5,786 bases of DNA from Labilithrix luteola (GCA_026225435.1 JAMFST010001331.1:1-5786), one strand, 5' to 3'. Shown: positions 1 through 5,786, counted from the first letter of the stretch. Made by a program: numbers and translations. Notes: a model not told the origin generated them from the sequence alone.

Positions 1-276
1 CTCGCGCGAGGGGTCGACGACGCGGACCGTGTCGCGCCCGGTGAGCGGGACGTCGGCGACCGACTCGACCACGTGGAAGTCGCCGTGGTCGTCGATCCAG
101 GTGAGCAGCAGCCCCTGGCTGTCGTCGCGGACGACGACGTCGGCAGCGATGGCCGCGCCCGCATCGCCGGCACCGCTCGCGCCCGCCGCGCCGTGCTTGC
201 AGCCGGAAGTGAACGAGCTGCTCGCCGCCAGCGCGCTCACGAACAGCACGCGCCCGAGCCAGGTCCGACCGTTCAT
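1..276 (-). CDS. Putative lipoprotein of unknown function, 3' end cut by window edge
   Basis: The first 92 codons of a gene continue past the left edge. The N-terminus (MNGRTWLGRVLFVSALAASS) has two Arg, a hydrophobic core and then TSGC with Cys26, which reads as a lipoprotein signal peptide. Thr at -3 is less usual than Leu, Val or Ile, so SPII cleavage is likely but not certain. A Gly/Ala/Ser-rich linker (about residues 27-45) follows, as in many surface-tethered lipoproteins. A compact segment then begins near residue 46, containing LLLTWIDDHGDFHVVES and VADVPLTGRDTVRVVDP. I do not recognise a named domain in it. The ATG is chosen because a strong Shine-Dalgarno (GGAGGGGG) lies 7 nt upstream and because it overlaps the ABC-F stop as TGATG, which suggests translational coupling. 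The product is probably exported and anchored in the envelope; its function is unknown. Confidence 0.78.
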   Translation of the reverse strand, partial: MNGRTWLGRVLFVSALAASSSFTSGCKHGAAGASGAGDAGAAIAADVVVRDDSQGLLLTWIDDHGDFHVVESVADVPLTGRDTVRVVDPSRE

Positions 277-2240
277 CACGCCCCCTCCGACAGCTTTGTC
301 CATTCGCTCATCATCGCCTCGAGTCTCTTGGCGAGAGCCTGCTCCTTCGTGGCCAACTCCGCCAGTCTTGCCCAGTCGCCGCCCGGGTCCCCCTTGAGCT
401 TGTCGCGCAGGACGGAGAGCTCGGCCTCGCCGAGGGCGATGGAGTTCTCCAGCTCGCCGACGCGCTTGACCCGCTTCTCCCGCTCGCGCGACGCCTGGCG
501 CTGCTGGTCGTAGCTGGCCTTCTTCTCCGCCACCGGAGCCGCCGCCGCCTTCGCCTCGTTCTTCTTCGACTCGGCGCGCTTGCTCGCCGCGCGCTCGCGC
601 TCCTTCTCCTCGCGCAGCTTCGCCGACTCCTCGGCCTCGACGCGCTCGCGCATGTCGGACCAGTCGCGGAACCCACCCGGGTAGATGTCGACGTGGGCGT
701 CGCGCACGGTGATGAGCCGCGTCGTGGTCTTCTCGAGGAAGCGGCGATCGTGGGAGACGAGGATGACCGTCCCCTCGAAGCCGACCAGCGCCTCCTCGAG
801 GATCTCCGCCGCCGGGATGTCCATGTGGTTGGTCGGCTCGTCGAGGAAGAGCAGGTTGCGCGGCTCGAGGAGCAGCTTGGCCAGCGCCAGGCGCGTGCGC
901 TCGCCTCCGGAGAAGCCGCTCACCACGCGCAAGGTGTCGTCGCCGTAGAAGCGGAAGCGCGCCAGGTACTGCCGCGCCGCCTCCACGGTGAAGTCGCCGC
1001 GTACGCGCCGCACGTTGTCGACCGCGGTGAGCGCGGGGTCGACCTGGCCGAGGTGCTGATCGAAGTAGCCCTCCTGCAGGTTGGTGCCGCGCTTGATCGA
1101 GCTCTCGTCCTCCGGCGCGCCGCGCCCGGCGAGGAGCTTCATCAAGGTGCTCTTGCCCGCGCCGTTGGGGCCGACGATGCCGATGCGCTCGCCGCGACGG
1201 ACCAGCAGATCGACGCCGGAGAACAGCTCGCGACCGCCGCGCGACGCCGCAAGGCCGCGCGCATCGAGGACGATGTCGCCCGAGCGGTTCGCCGGGGCGA
1301 AGCGGAAGACGATCTTCTCCGCCGTGTTCCACACGTCCTCGGCGCGGTCGATGCGCTCGACCTTGTCGAGCATCTTGCGCCGGCTCTGCGCCTGCTTGGT
1401 CTTCTGTCCGGCGATGTTCTTGCGGATGAAGTCCTCGGTCTTGGCGATCATCGCCTCCTGCCGCGCGGCGACGGCGTTCTCGCGAGCCATGTCCTCCTCG
1501 CGGGCGACCGAGTAGTCCGAGTACTTCAGCGGGTAGACGCGCAGCGCGCGGACGCCGAGCTCCATCGTGGCGGGGGCGACGGTGTCGAGGAAGGCGCGGT
1601 CGTGGCTGACGATGAGGACCGCACCGCGGTAGCCGACCAGGTAGCTCTCGAGCCAGCCGATGGTGTCGAGATCGAGGTGGTTGGTCGGCTCGTCGAGGAG
1701 CAACAGGTCCGGCTTCTGCGCGAGGACGACGCCGAGCTGCAGGCGCCCGCGCTCGCCTCCGGACAGCGTCTCCACCGGGCGCGCGAGGTCCGCGTCGCTG
1801 AATCCGAGCTTGTTGGCGAGGATGCCGACCTCGCGTTCGAGCTCGTCACCGCGCGCCAGGTGGTAGCGGTCCTGCAGCGTGGAGAGCCGGTCGAGCGCCT
1901 CCTCCGAGCCGGACGCGGCGTCCTCCTGCGCCTGGGAGAGCTCGGCCCGCAGGCCGACCACGTCACCGAAGCAGGAGAGGAAGGCGCCGAGCACGTCTCC
2001 GCTGGCGGCGAGCTCGTGCGACTGGCGGTAGTAGCCGAAGGTGATGTCGCGCTTGCGCACGACCGTCCCCTGGTCGGGCTCGATCTCGCCGGCGATGAGC
2101 CGCAGGAGGGTCGATTTTCCCGCGCCGTTGGGGGCGACGAGCGCCGCCCGCTCCCCCAGCGCGAGGGTGAACGTCACGCTCTCGAAGAGCGTATCGCCAG
2201 CAAACCCGTAGCGAAGATCCGCGACCTGCAACACCGTCAT
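276..2240 (-). CDS. ABC-F family ATPase (Uup/YheS/EttA-like), duplicated ABC domains
   Basis: A complete 654-residue cytosolic protein with two ABC domains and no membrane segment, as expected of the ABC-F family. Members act on the ribosome (E-site, translation rescue, antibiotic protection) or, for Uup, also in nucleic-acid transactions. Domain 1 has Walker A at 36-44 (APNGAGKST, with Ala for the usual first Gly), signature LSGGERGRL at 159-167, Walker B LLLLDEPTNHLD at 179-190 and switch His213. A short charged arm lies between Walker A and signature, about 95-140. The basic linker at about 240-310, with FIRKNIAGQKTKQAQSRRKM, matches the interdomain P-site-tRNA interaction region. Domain 2 has GPNGAGKST at 357-365, FSGGERTRL at 443-451, Walker B around Asp467-Glu468 and His497. 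Residues 530-654 are a Lys/Glu/Arg/Ala-rich, probably coiled-coil tail, as in Uup/YheS-type members. Start ATG has a weak AAGAG 9 nt upstream. The gene lies 29 nt after a lipoprotein gene and overlaps the next by one base. The exact subfamily cannot be assigned by eye. Confidence 0.96.
   Translation of the reverse strand: MTVLQVADLRYGFAGDTLFESVTFTLALGERAALVAPNGAGKSTLLRLIAGEIEPDQGTVVRKRDITFGYYRQSHELAASGDVLGAFLSCFGDVVGLRAELSQAQEDAASGSEEALDRLSTLQDRYHLARGDELEREVGILANKLGFSDADLARPVETLSGGERGRLQLGVVLAQKPDLLLLDEPTNHLDLDTIGWLESYLVGYRGAVLIVSHDRAFLDTVAPATMELGVRALRVYPLKYSDYSVAREEDMARENAVAARQEAMIAKTEDFIRKNIAGQKTKQAQSRRKMLDKVERIDRAEDVWNTAEKIVFRFAPANRSGDIVLDARGLAASRGGRELFSGVDLLVRRGERIGIVGPNGAGKSTLMKLLAGRGAPEDESSIKRGTNLQEGYFDQHLGQVDPALTAVDNVRRVRGDFTVEAARQYLARFRFYGDDTLRVVSGFSGGERTRLALAKLLLEPRNLLFLDEPTNHMDIPAAEILEEALVGFEGTVILVSHDRRFLEKTTTRLITVRDAHVDIYPGGFRDWSDMRERVEAEESAKLREEKERERAASKRAESKKNEAKAAAAPVAEKKASYDQQRQASREREKRVKRVGELENSIALGEAELSVLRDKLKGDPGGDWARLAELATKEQALAKRLEAMMSEWTKLSEGA
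281..288 (-). promoter_or_regulatory. Strong Shine-Dalgarno for the downstream lipoprotein, inside the ABC-F 3' end
   Basis: On the minus strand GGAGGGGG lies inside the last ABC-F codons, with 7 nt between GGAGG and the ATG at 276. It is the best ribosome binding site in the window and fixes the start of the small lipoprotein. With the one-base TGATG stop/start overlap, it favours reinitiation or coupled translation. Confidence 0.75.
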
Positions 2241-2249
2241 CGCCGCGCG

Positions 2250-2254
2250 CTCTT
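2250..2254 (-). promoter_or_regulatory. Weak ribosome binding site for the ABC-F gene
   Basis: AAGAG on the minus strand lies 9 nt before the ATG at 2240, inside the 29-nt gap after the DUF6209-like gene. It is only a partial Shine-Dalgarno match. No hairpin with a T-tract is seen in the gap, so the two genes are probably co-transcribed. Confidence 0.4.
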
Positions 2255-2269
2255 AGCACGCTCCGTGAG

Positions 2270-3322
2270 TCAACGCGGGCTGCTGCAGAGCGCGTACAGA
2301 GCGGCGTAGTTGGAGAAGGTGCCGCTGAAGGTCTTATCTGCGGACGGGCGGAGCTCGACGCCGTTCACCGTGAACCAGAAGTCGGCGGTGGTCTGGATGT
2401 ACTGCCCGTCGGCGGACAGCGTCGTCGCGAAGGCGGGGCAGTCGCTCCGGCTGGTGACGTCGCCGCCGTCCTGCCCGGGGAGAGGATCGATCGGCTCGAG
2501 GTTCCAGGCGTAGCGCACGTTGTTGCCGACCTGGCCCTCGAGCAGGACGTAGGCGGTCGTGTAGCTGCCCGAGCCGCCGAAGCGGTAGTGCACCTCGGCG
2601 TCGAGCTGCTGCCAGAGGTTCGCGCTGGGGTCGTCGGTGATGCCCGCTTCGTACGCCTGGAATTCCACCTCGGCGACGGCGGCGCGCTGGCGGGCCCAGG
2701 TGTCGTAGGTGAAGCCGGCGGAGAGATCGTGGCGATCGGCGTCGCAGGCGCCGGTGCCGCAGGTGTCGCGCGCGACGACGGCGTCGGCGCTGCCCACCCA
2801 GGACGGCGCGTTGGCCGAGGCGGCGACGCTGAAGTGGAAGTTCGCTCCCTCGTTGGAGTCGAACTCGTGGCAGCCGTAGATGTTCGTCGACTCGAACCAC
2901 ACGGCGAGATCGCCGCCGCTGCCAGCGGGTATGGTGAAGCCGGGCGTGCCGCCGTTCTGCAGCTCGAGGCCGCCCGCGGGGAACGAGACCTGCGCGCCGT
3001 CGGGGAGGATGGCGTACCCGGTGGTGCCCCAGGCGGGGCCGCTGCCCATGCCGGTGGTGACGCAGCTGGTGCGGCTCGAGTCCCAGGAGACGGTGACCTG
3101 GTCGCCGGCGACGAGCGGAGAGGACGCGCCGTAGGTCCAGGTGGCGCTCGAGGCGAAGGTCAGGGTGACGGCCGTGGAAGCGTCGGCTGCGCCGCTCGCC
3201 GAGAGCTTGGACGCGCCTTGCGTGGCGTCGTCACCGGGCGCGCCGCTACAGCCGGCGAGGAGTCCGAGACCGAGGCCGACGACAGCGAGGGAAACCGAGG
3301 CGAGCGAGGCGGCGCGAGGCAT
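2270..3322 (-). CDS. DUF6209-like secreted lipoprotein
   Basis: A 350-residue protein with a clear type II signal peptide: a hydrophobic run (about 7-22) ends in LAGC, so Cys25 should be lipidated. Ser at +2 is not an inner-membrane retention signal under E. coli rules. A Gly/Ser/Ala/Asp linker follows to about residue 50. Residues 51-167 form a beta-rich domain (VTLTFASSATWTYG, VAGDQVTVSWD, GYAILPDGAQVSF, DLAVWFESTNIYGC, NFHFSV). This pattern I associate from memory with DUF6209, common in myxobacterial lipoproteins of unknown function. The second part (about 175-350) continues the style, with LDAEVHYRFG, VGNNVRYAWNLEPIDPL, DGQYIQTTADFWFTVNGVEL and a terminal Cys346. Beyond Cys25 there are six cysteines (87, 151, 188, 193, 295, 346), enough for three disulfides. 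The start is fixed: an in-frame TAA lies three codons before the ATG. No Shine-Dalgarno precedes it. Product location in the envelope is well supported; function is unknown. Confidence 0.88.
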   Translation of the reverse strand: MPRAASLASVSLAVVGLGLGLLAGCSGAPGDDATQGASKLSASGAADASTAVTLTFASSATWTYGASSPLVAGDQVTVSWDSSRTSCVTTGMGSGPAWGTTGYAILPDGAQVSFPAGGLELQNGGTPGFTIPAGSGGDLAVWFESTNIYGCHEFDSNEGANFHFSVAASANAPSWVGSADAVVARDTCGTGACDADRHDLSAGFTYDTWARQRAAVAEVEFQAYEAGITDDPSANLWQQLDAEVHYRFGGSGSYTTAYVLLEGQVGNNVRYAWNLEPIDPLPGQDGGDVTSRSDCPAFATTLSADGQYIQTTADFWFTVNGVELRPSADKTFSGTFSNYAALYALCSSPR

Positions 3323-3329
3323 GACCGCT

Positions 3330-3357
3330 TACATAGTCGGGCGATGTGGGTACGCAA
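3330..3357 (-). promoter_or_regulatory. Candidate sigma70-type promoter of the lipoprotein/ABC-F unit
   Basis: On the minus strand TTGCGT (3357-3352) and TATGTA (3335-3330) are separated by 16 nt. Each matches the consensus hexamer at about three of six positions, so this is a weak call. The -10-like element ends 7 nt before the ATG at 3322, which would put the transcription start at or next to the start codon. Confidence 0.25.
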
Positions 3358-3377
3358 CCGCTCATGTCGGGAGTGTT

Positions 3378-3405
3378 TCGCGCTTTCCGGCATAGGCTCG
3401 CGCTT
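3378..3405 (-). repeat. 8-bp direct repeat with 20-bp period, upstream of the candidate promoter
   Basis: AAGCGCGA occurs on the minus strand at 3405-3398 and again at 3385-3378, exactly 20 bp apart, close to two helical turns. It lies about 20-50 bp upstream of the candidate -35. The arrangement would suit a regulator binding one DNA face, but an 8-bp match in GC-rich DNA can arise by chance. Confidence 0.3.
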
Positions 3406-3428
3406 ACAGCGTCACGCCAACGATTGCG

Positions 3429-4739
3429 CTAGCGAACAGCGGCCTCGAGCGCAGCAACGGTGGCGGCGAAGTCGGTCCGCTCGAGGACGTCCTGGCGGAG
3501 GAAGCCGTCGATCTTCGGGAGCCGGGCGATGGCCTCGTCGAGCTCCCTGTCCGACCCCTTGGCGTAGGCGCCGAGGGTGACCAGATCGCGCTTCGCCTCG
3601 TAGGCGGCGACGAGCGCGCGGAAGCGGGTGGCGGCGGCGCGGTGCTCGGCGCTGACCACCTGCCCCATCACGCGAGAGAGCGACACCGAGACGTCGACCG
3701 CGGGGTAGCGACCGCGCGCGGCGATGGCGCGGTCGAGCACCACGTGGCCATCGAGGATGCCGCGCACCTCGTCGGCGATCGGCTCGTCCATGTCGCCGCC
3801 TTCGACGAGCACCGTGTACAAAGCTGTAATCGATCCCTTGTCGCTCTGGCCGGAGCGCTCGAGCAAGCGAGGGAGCATGGCGAAGACGCTGGGCGGGTAG
3901 CCGCGACGGGCCGGCGGCTCCCCGGCGGCGAGACCGACCTCACGCTGGGCGCGGGCGAAGCGGGTGACCGAGTCGACCAGGAGGAGCACGCGTGCCCCCT
4001 GGTCGCGGAAGTGCTCGGCGTAGGCGGTGGCCACCTGGGCGGCGCGGAGGCGCTCGAGGGCGGCGACGTCACTGGTGGCGACGACCACCACGCTGCGGGC
4101 GCGCCCCTCGGCGCCGAGCGAGTGGTCGAGGAACTCGCCGACCTCGCGACCGCGCTCGCCGACCAGCGCGACGACGACGCAATCGGCGTTGGCCCCGCGC
4201 GCCAGCGCGCCGAGCAAGGTGCTCTTGCCGACGCCGGAGCCGGCGAAGAGGCCGACACGCTGCCCTTCGCCGAGCGTGAGCAGGCCGTCGAGGACGCGCA
4301 CGCCGGTGGTGAGCGGGCGATCGATGGGGCGGCGGGAGAGGGCGTTGGGCGGATCGCGATCGACGGGGACCAGATGCCCGCCGGTCAGCGCGGGGCCGCC
4401 GTCGATGGGGCGACCGAGGCCGTCGACCACGCGACCGAGGAGCGCGCGGCTCGCCCGGACCTCGAGCGGGGCGCCGGTGGTGAGCACCTGATCGTCGAGG
4501 CCGACGCCGGCGAGCGGGCCGAGCGGCATGGCGATCGTCTCCCCCTCGTCGAAGCCGACCACCTCGCAGAGGAGCGGGGCGGCAGCGCGACGCTGGACCT
4601 CGACCACGTCGCCCACGCGCGCGCCGGGGATGGCCACGCGCAGGGCGAGGCCGGTCACCCCGAGGACGCGCCCGGTCGCCCGGATCGCCGGCGTGGCGGC
4701 GAGCTTGGCGCGGAGGGCGTCGAGATCCGCGCGGTCCAC
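3429..4739 (-). CDS. fliI/sctN: FliI/SctN-family type III secretion (flagellar or non-flagellar) ATPase
   Basis: A 436-residue rotary-type ATPase, the family's usual length. These enzymes form a hexamer at the base of a flagellar or injectisome export apparatus, where they dissociate chaperones and help unfold substrates. Residues 1-20 form a short amphipathic helix, the stator-binding position in FliI. About 21-92 is the N-terminal beta-barrel. Walker A is AGSGVGKST at 166-174. The catalytic Glu is in GERGRE (Glu195). Walker B ends at Asp256 in VLLLVDSVTRFARA. GEPPARRGYPPSVFA (273-287) is typical of the family. PAVDVSVSLSR (346-356) matches the ATPase alpha/beta signature, with Arg356 as probable arginine finger. 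VEGGDMDEP (312-320) has Gly where relatives usually have Asp. The start is GTG with no good Shine-Dalgarno; the nearest upstream in-frame stop is the dnaJ TAA 14 codons back. No flagellar or injectisome partner gene is visible, so the flagellar, virulence-type or atypical myxobacterial role stays open. Confidence 0.93.
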   Translation of the reverse strand: MDRADLDALRAKLAATPAIRATGRVLGVTGLALRVAIPGARVGDVVEVQRRAAAPLLCEVVGFDEGETIAMPLGPLAGVGLDDQVLTTGAPLEVRASRALLGRVVDGLGRPIDGGPALTGGHLVPVDRDPPNALSRRPIDRPLTTGVRVLDGLLTLGEGQRVGLFAGSGVGKSTLLGALARGANADCVVVALVGERGREVGEFLDHSLGAEGRARSVVVVATSDVAALERLRAAQVATAYAEHFRDQGARVLLLVDSVTRFARAQREVGLAAGEPPARRGYPPSVFAMLPRLLERSGQSDKGSITALYTVLVEGGDMDEPIADEVRGILDGHVVLDRAIAARGRYPAVDVSVSLSRVMGQVVSAEHRAAATRFRALVAAYEAKRDLVTLGAYAKGSDRELDEAIARLPKIDGFLRQDVLERTDFAATVAALEAAVR

Positions 4740-4778
4740 GCCGTTGGCTCTCGAGGCTCGGTTGCGGTGGTTCTGCGG

Positions 4779-5786
4779 TTACTTGCTGCCGCCAGCGGCA
4801 ACAGCCGGCGGAGGCGAGGAGGCAGACGCCGACACGGCGGGCGGGGCCAGCTCGCTCTCGAGCTCACGGAGGAGCTCACGCGCGCGCGCCGACAATGCCT
4901 TGGCGGCCGGCACGTCCACCTGGACGAGGACGCCGAGCATGCCGCGCCCGCGACCGTCGAGGCGAGGAACGCCGCGCCCCTTCACCGTGAGCACGGTGCC
5001 CGGCTGCGAGCCGGCGGGGAGCATGATCTTGAGCGGCTCGTCGGCGTCGAGCGTGGGGACGTCGATCTCGCAGCCGAGCGCCGCCTGCGTGAAGCTGACG
5101 CTGGTGCGCGTGATGAGGTCGACGCCGTCACGCTCGAAGCGCGCGTCCTCCTCGACGTCGATCTCGACGTAGAGATCGCCCGGCTCGCCACGACCGGCGG
5201 GCGCGGGCATCCCCTGCCCGGTGACCCGCATGCGCTGCCCCGAGTCGACGCCGGCGGGGAAGCTCACCGTCACCGTGCGCGTCTTCTGCACCAGCCCCTG
5301 GCCGCTGCACGTCTTGCACGGGCTCTTGATCAGCGTCCCCTGCCCGCCGCACTTGCCGCACGGGCTGGTGAACATGACGAAGCCACGCGACGACGAGACG
5401 TGCCCCTGACCACGGCACTGGGCGCAGGTCTCCGGCTTGGTGCCCGGCTTGGCGCCGGTGCCGCTGCAGTCGTCGCAGCGCGACGGCGCGTGGACGGCGA
5501 CCTCGCGCTTCACGCCGAAGGCGGCCTCCTTGAGCGTCAGGCGCACCTGCATGCGCAGGTCTCCGCCGCGACGTGTGCGCTGCTGGCCGCCGAAGCCGCC
5601 GCCGCCGCTGAACATCTCCGAGAAGAGATCCTGCATGTGGGAGAACACGTCCCCCACGTTGCCGAAGCCGGCGCCCCCCTGGAGCCCTTCGTGGCCGAAG
5701 CGATCGTAGATCGACCGCTTCTCCTCGTCGGAGAGGACCTGGTAGGCCTCGTTGACCTCCTTGAAGATCACCTCCGACTGGGCGTC
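4779..5786 (-). CDS. dnaJ: Chaperone protein DnaJ (type I Hsp40), 5' end cut by window edge
   Basis: The last 335 residues of a DnaJ; the gene continues past the right edge. DnaJ delivers unfolded clients to DnaK and stimulates its ATPase in the cytosol. The visible part begins DAQSEVIFKEVNEAYQVLSD, the end of J-domain helix II and helix III, followed by IYDRFGHEGL. The helix I region and the HPD motif are outside the window. A short Gly/Phe region (about 36-75) follows. The zinc-binding domain carries all four CxxCxGxG repeats (CDDCSGTG, CAQCRGQG, CGKCGGQG, CKTCSGQG; Cys at about 104, 107, 121, 124, 143, 146, 157, 160), so this is a class A DnaJ with both zinc sites. C-terminal domains I and II follow (about 170-295), then a helix and an Ala/Ser/Pro-rich tail. 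A GTG at 5771 is internal, not the start. The gene stops with TAA 39 nt before the secretion ATPase and is probably co-transcribed with it. Confidence 0.97.
   Translation of the reverse strand, partial: DAQSEVIFKEVNEAYQVLSDEEKRSIYDRFGHEGLQGGAGFGNVGDVFSHMQDLFSEMFSGGGGFGGQQRTRRGGDLRMQVRLTLKEAAFGVKREVAVHAPSRCDDCSGTGAKPGTKPETCAQCRGQGHVSSSRGFVMFTSPCGKCGGQGTLIKSPCKTCSGQGLVQKTRTVTVSFPAGVDSGQRMRVTGQGMPAPAGRGEPGDLYVEIDVEEDARFERDGVDLITRTSVSFTQAALGCEIDVPTLDADEPLKIMLPAGSQPGTVLTVKGRGVPRLDGRGRGMLGVLVQVDVPAAKALSARARELLRELESELAPPAVSASASSPPPAVAAGGSK

Larger units (their letters stand above)
3323..3428. other. Intergenic region between the secretion ATPase and DUF6209-like genes
   Basis: This 106-nt gap is the only substantial non-coding stretch, and it looks less GC-rich than the coding regions around it. 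On the minus strand it should carry the end of the upstream transcript and the promoter of the lipoprotein/ABC-F unit. It contains an 8-bp direct repeat and a weak promoter-like pair, listed separately. The palindrome CGCTAGCG (3427-3434) spans the TAG stop of the ATPase gene. I see no long GC hairpin followed by a T-run, so no rho-independent terminator is called. A 77-codon open frame starting in it (ATG at 3393) overlaps the lipoprotein gene in another frame and has no convincing protein-like features. Confidence 0.6.

Noticed and set aside
2241..2269. Possible terminator hairpin (CACG/CGTG with a 3-nt loop) between the lipoprotein and ABC-F genes
   Set aside because: Only four base pairs and no following T-run; too weak to call.
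693..2309. 538-codon open frame on the plus strand opposite the ABC-F gene
   Set aside because: Its first codon base pairs with the third codon base of the ABC-F gene. A plus-strand stop would need A at that wobble position, which is rare in this GC-rich genome. The translation is low-complexity and lacks domain features, while the minus frame has full ABC-F motifs.
3160..3393. 77-codon minus-strand open frame starting in the intergenic gap
   Set aside because: It overlaps the lipoprotein start in another frame, is rich in Arg, Pro and Ser, has no good ribosome binding site and no recognisable domain.
3395..3428. Possible sigma54 promoter (TGGC element) after the secretion ATPase gene
   Set aside because: The GC of the -12 element is not at the required spacing from the GG of the -24 element.
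2588..3580. 330-codon plus-strand open frame opposite the lipoprotein gene and gap
   Set aside because: Same wobble-position effect as the frame opposite ABC-F; the product is Gly/Ala/Val/Arg-rich without recognisable features, and the opposite frame has a signal peptide and lipobox.
4528..5172. 214-codon plus-strand open frame across the dnaJ/ATPase junction
   Set aside because: Ser/Arg/Thr/Pro-rich shadow translation opposite two clear genes.
5769..5771. GTG as a start codon for dnaJ
   Set aside because: The frame stays open upstream and reads DAQSE into the J-domain, so the GTG is an internal Val codon and the real start is outside the window.

Overview
The window is a gene-dense, high-GC stretch with five genes, all on the minus strand, so the biological order runs from position 5786 down to 1. 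The strong G/C bias at third codon positions, two lipoproteins with short Cys-terminated signal peptides, a probable DUF6209 protein and a lone FliI/SctN-type ATPase together suggest Myxococcota (former Deltaproteobacteria, perhaps a Polyangia-like lineage). This placement is inferred from style and family content; there is no rRNA or other phylogenetic marker here.

Reading with the minus strand: (1) a type I DnaJ co-chaperone whose 5' end, including the HPD motif, lies beyond the right edge (4779-5786); (2) after 39 nt, a FliI/SctN-family secretion ATPase starting with GTG (3429-4739); (3) a 106-nt gap, the only sizeable non-coding stretch, with a candidate promoter and a short direct repeat (3323-3428); (4) a 350-residue secreted lipoprotein resembling the DUF6209 family (2270-3322); (5) after 29 nt, a complete ABC-F ATPase of 654 residues (276-2240); (6) a second small lipoprotein of unknown function whose start overlaps the ABC-F stop by one base (TGATG) and which runs off the left edge (1-276).

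Two transcription units are likely. dnaJ and the secretion ATPase form one: a folding chaperone and an unfoldase-type export ATPase. The DUF6209 lipoprotein, ABC-F protein and small lipoprotein form another, with its promoter in the 3323-3428 gap. The ABC-F/lipoprotein junction looks translationally coupled. No mobile element, CRISPR array, RNA gene or clear rho-independent terminator is visible. No convincing new system is present. The points most worth checking are the isolated secretion ATPase beside dnaJ, the probable leaderless start of the DUF6209 gene, and the two poorly characterised lipoproteins flanking the ABC-F gene. Long open frames on the plus strand are codon-bias shadows.
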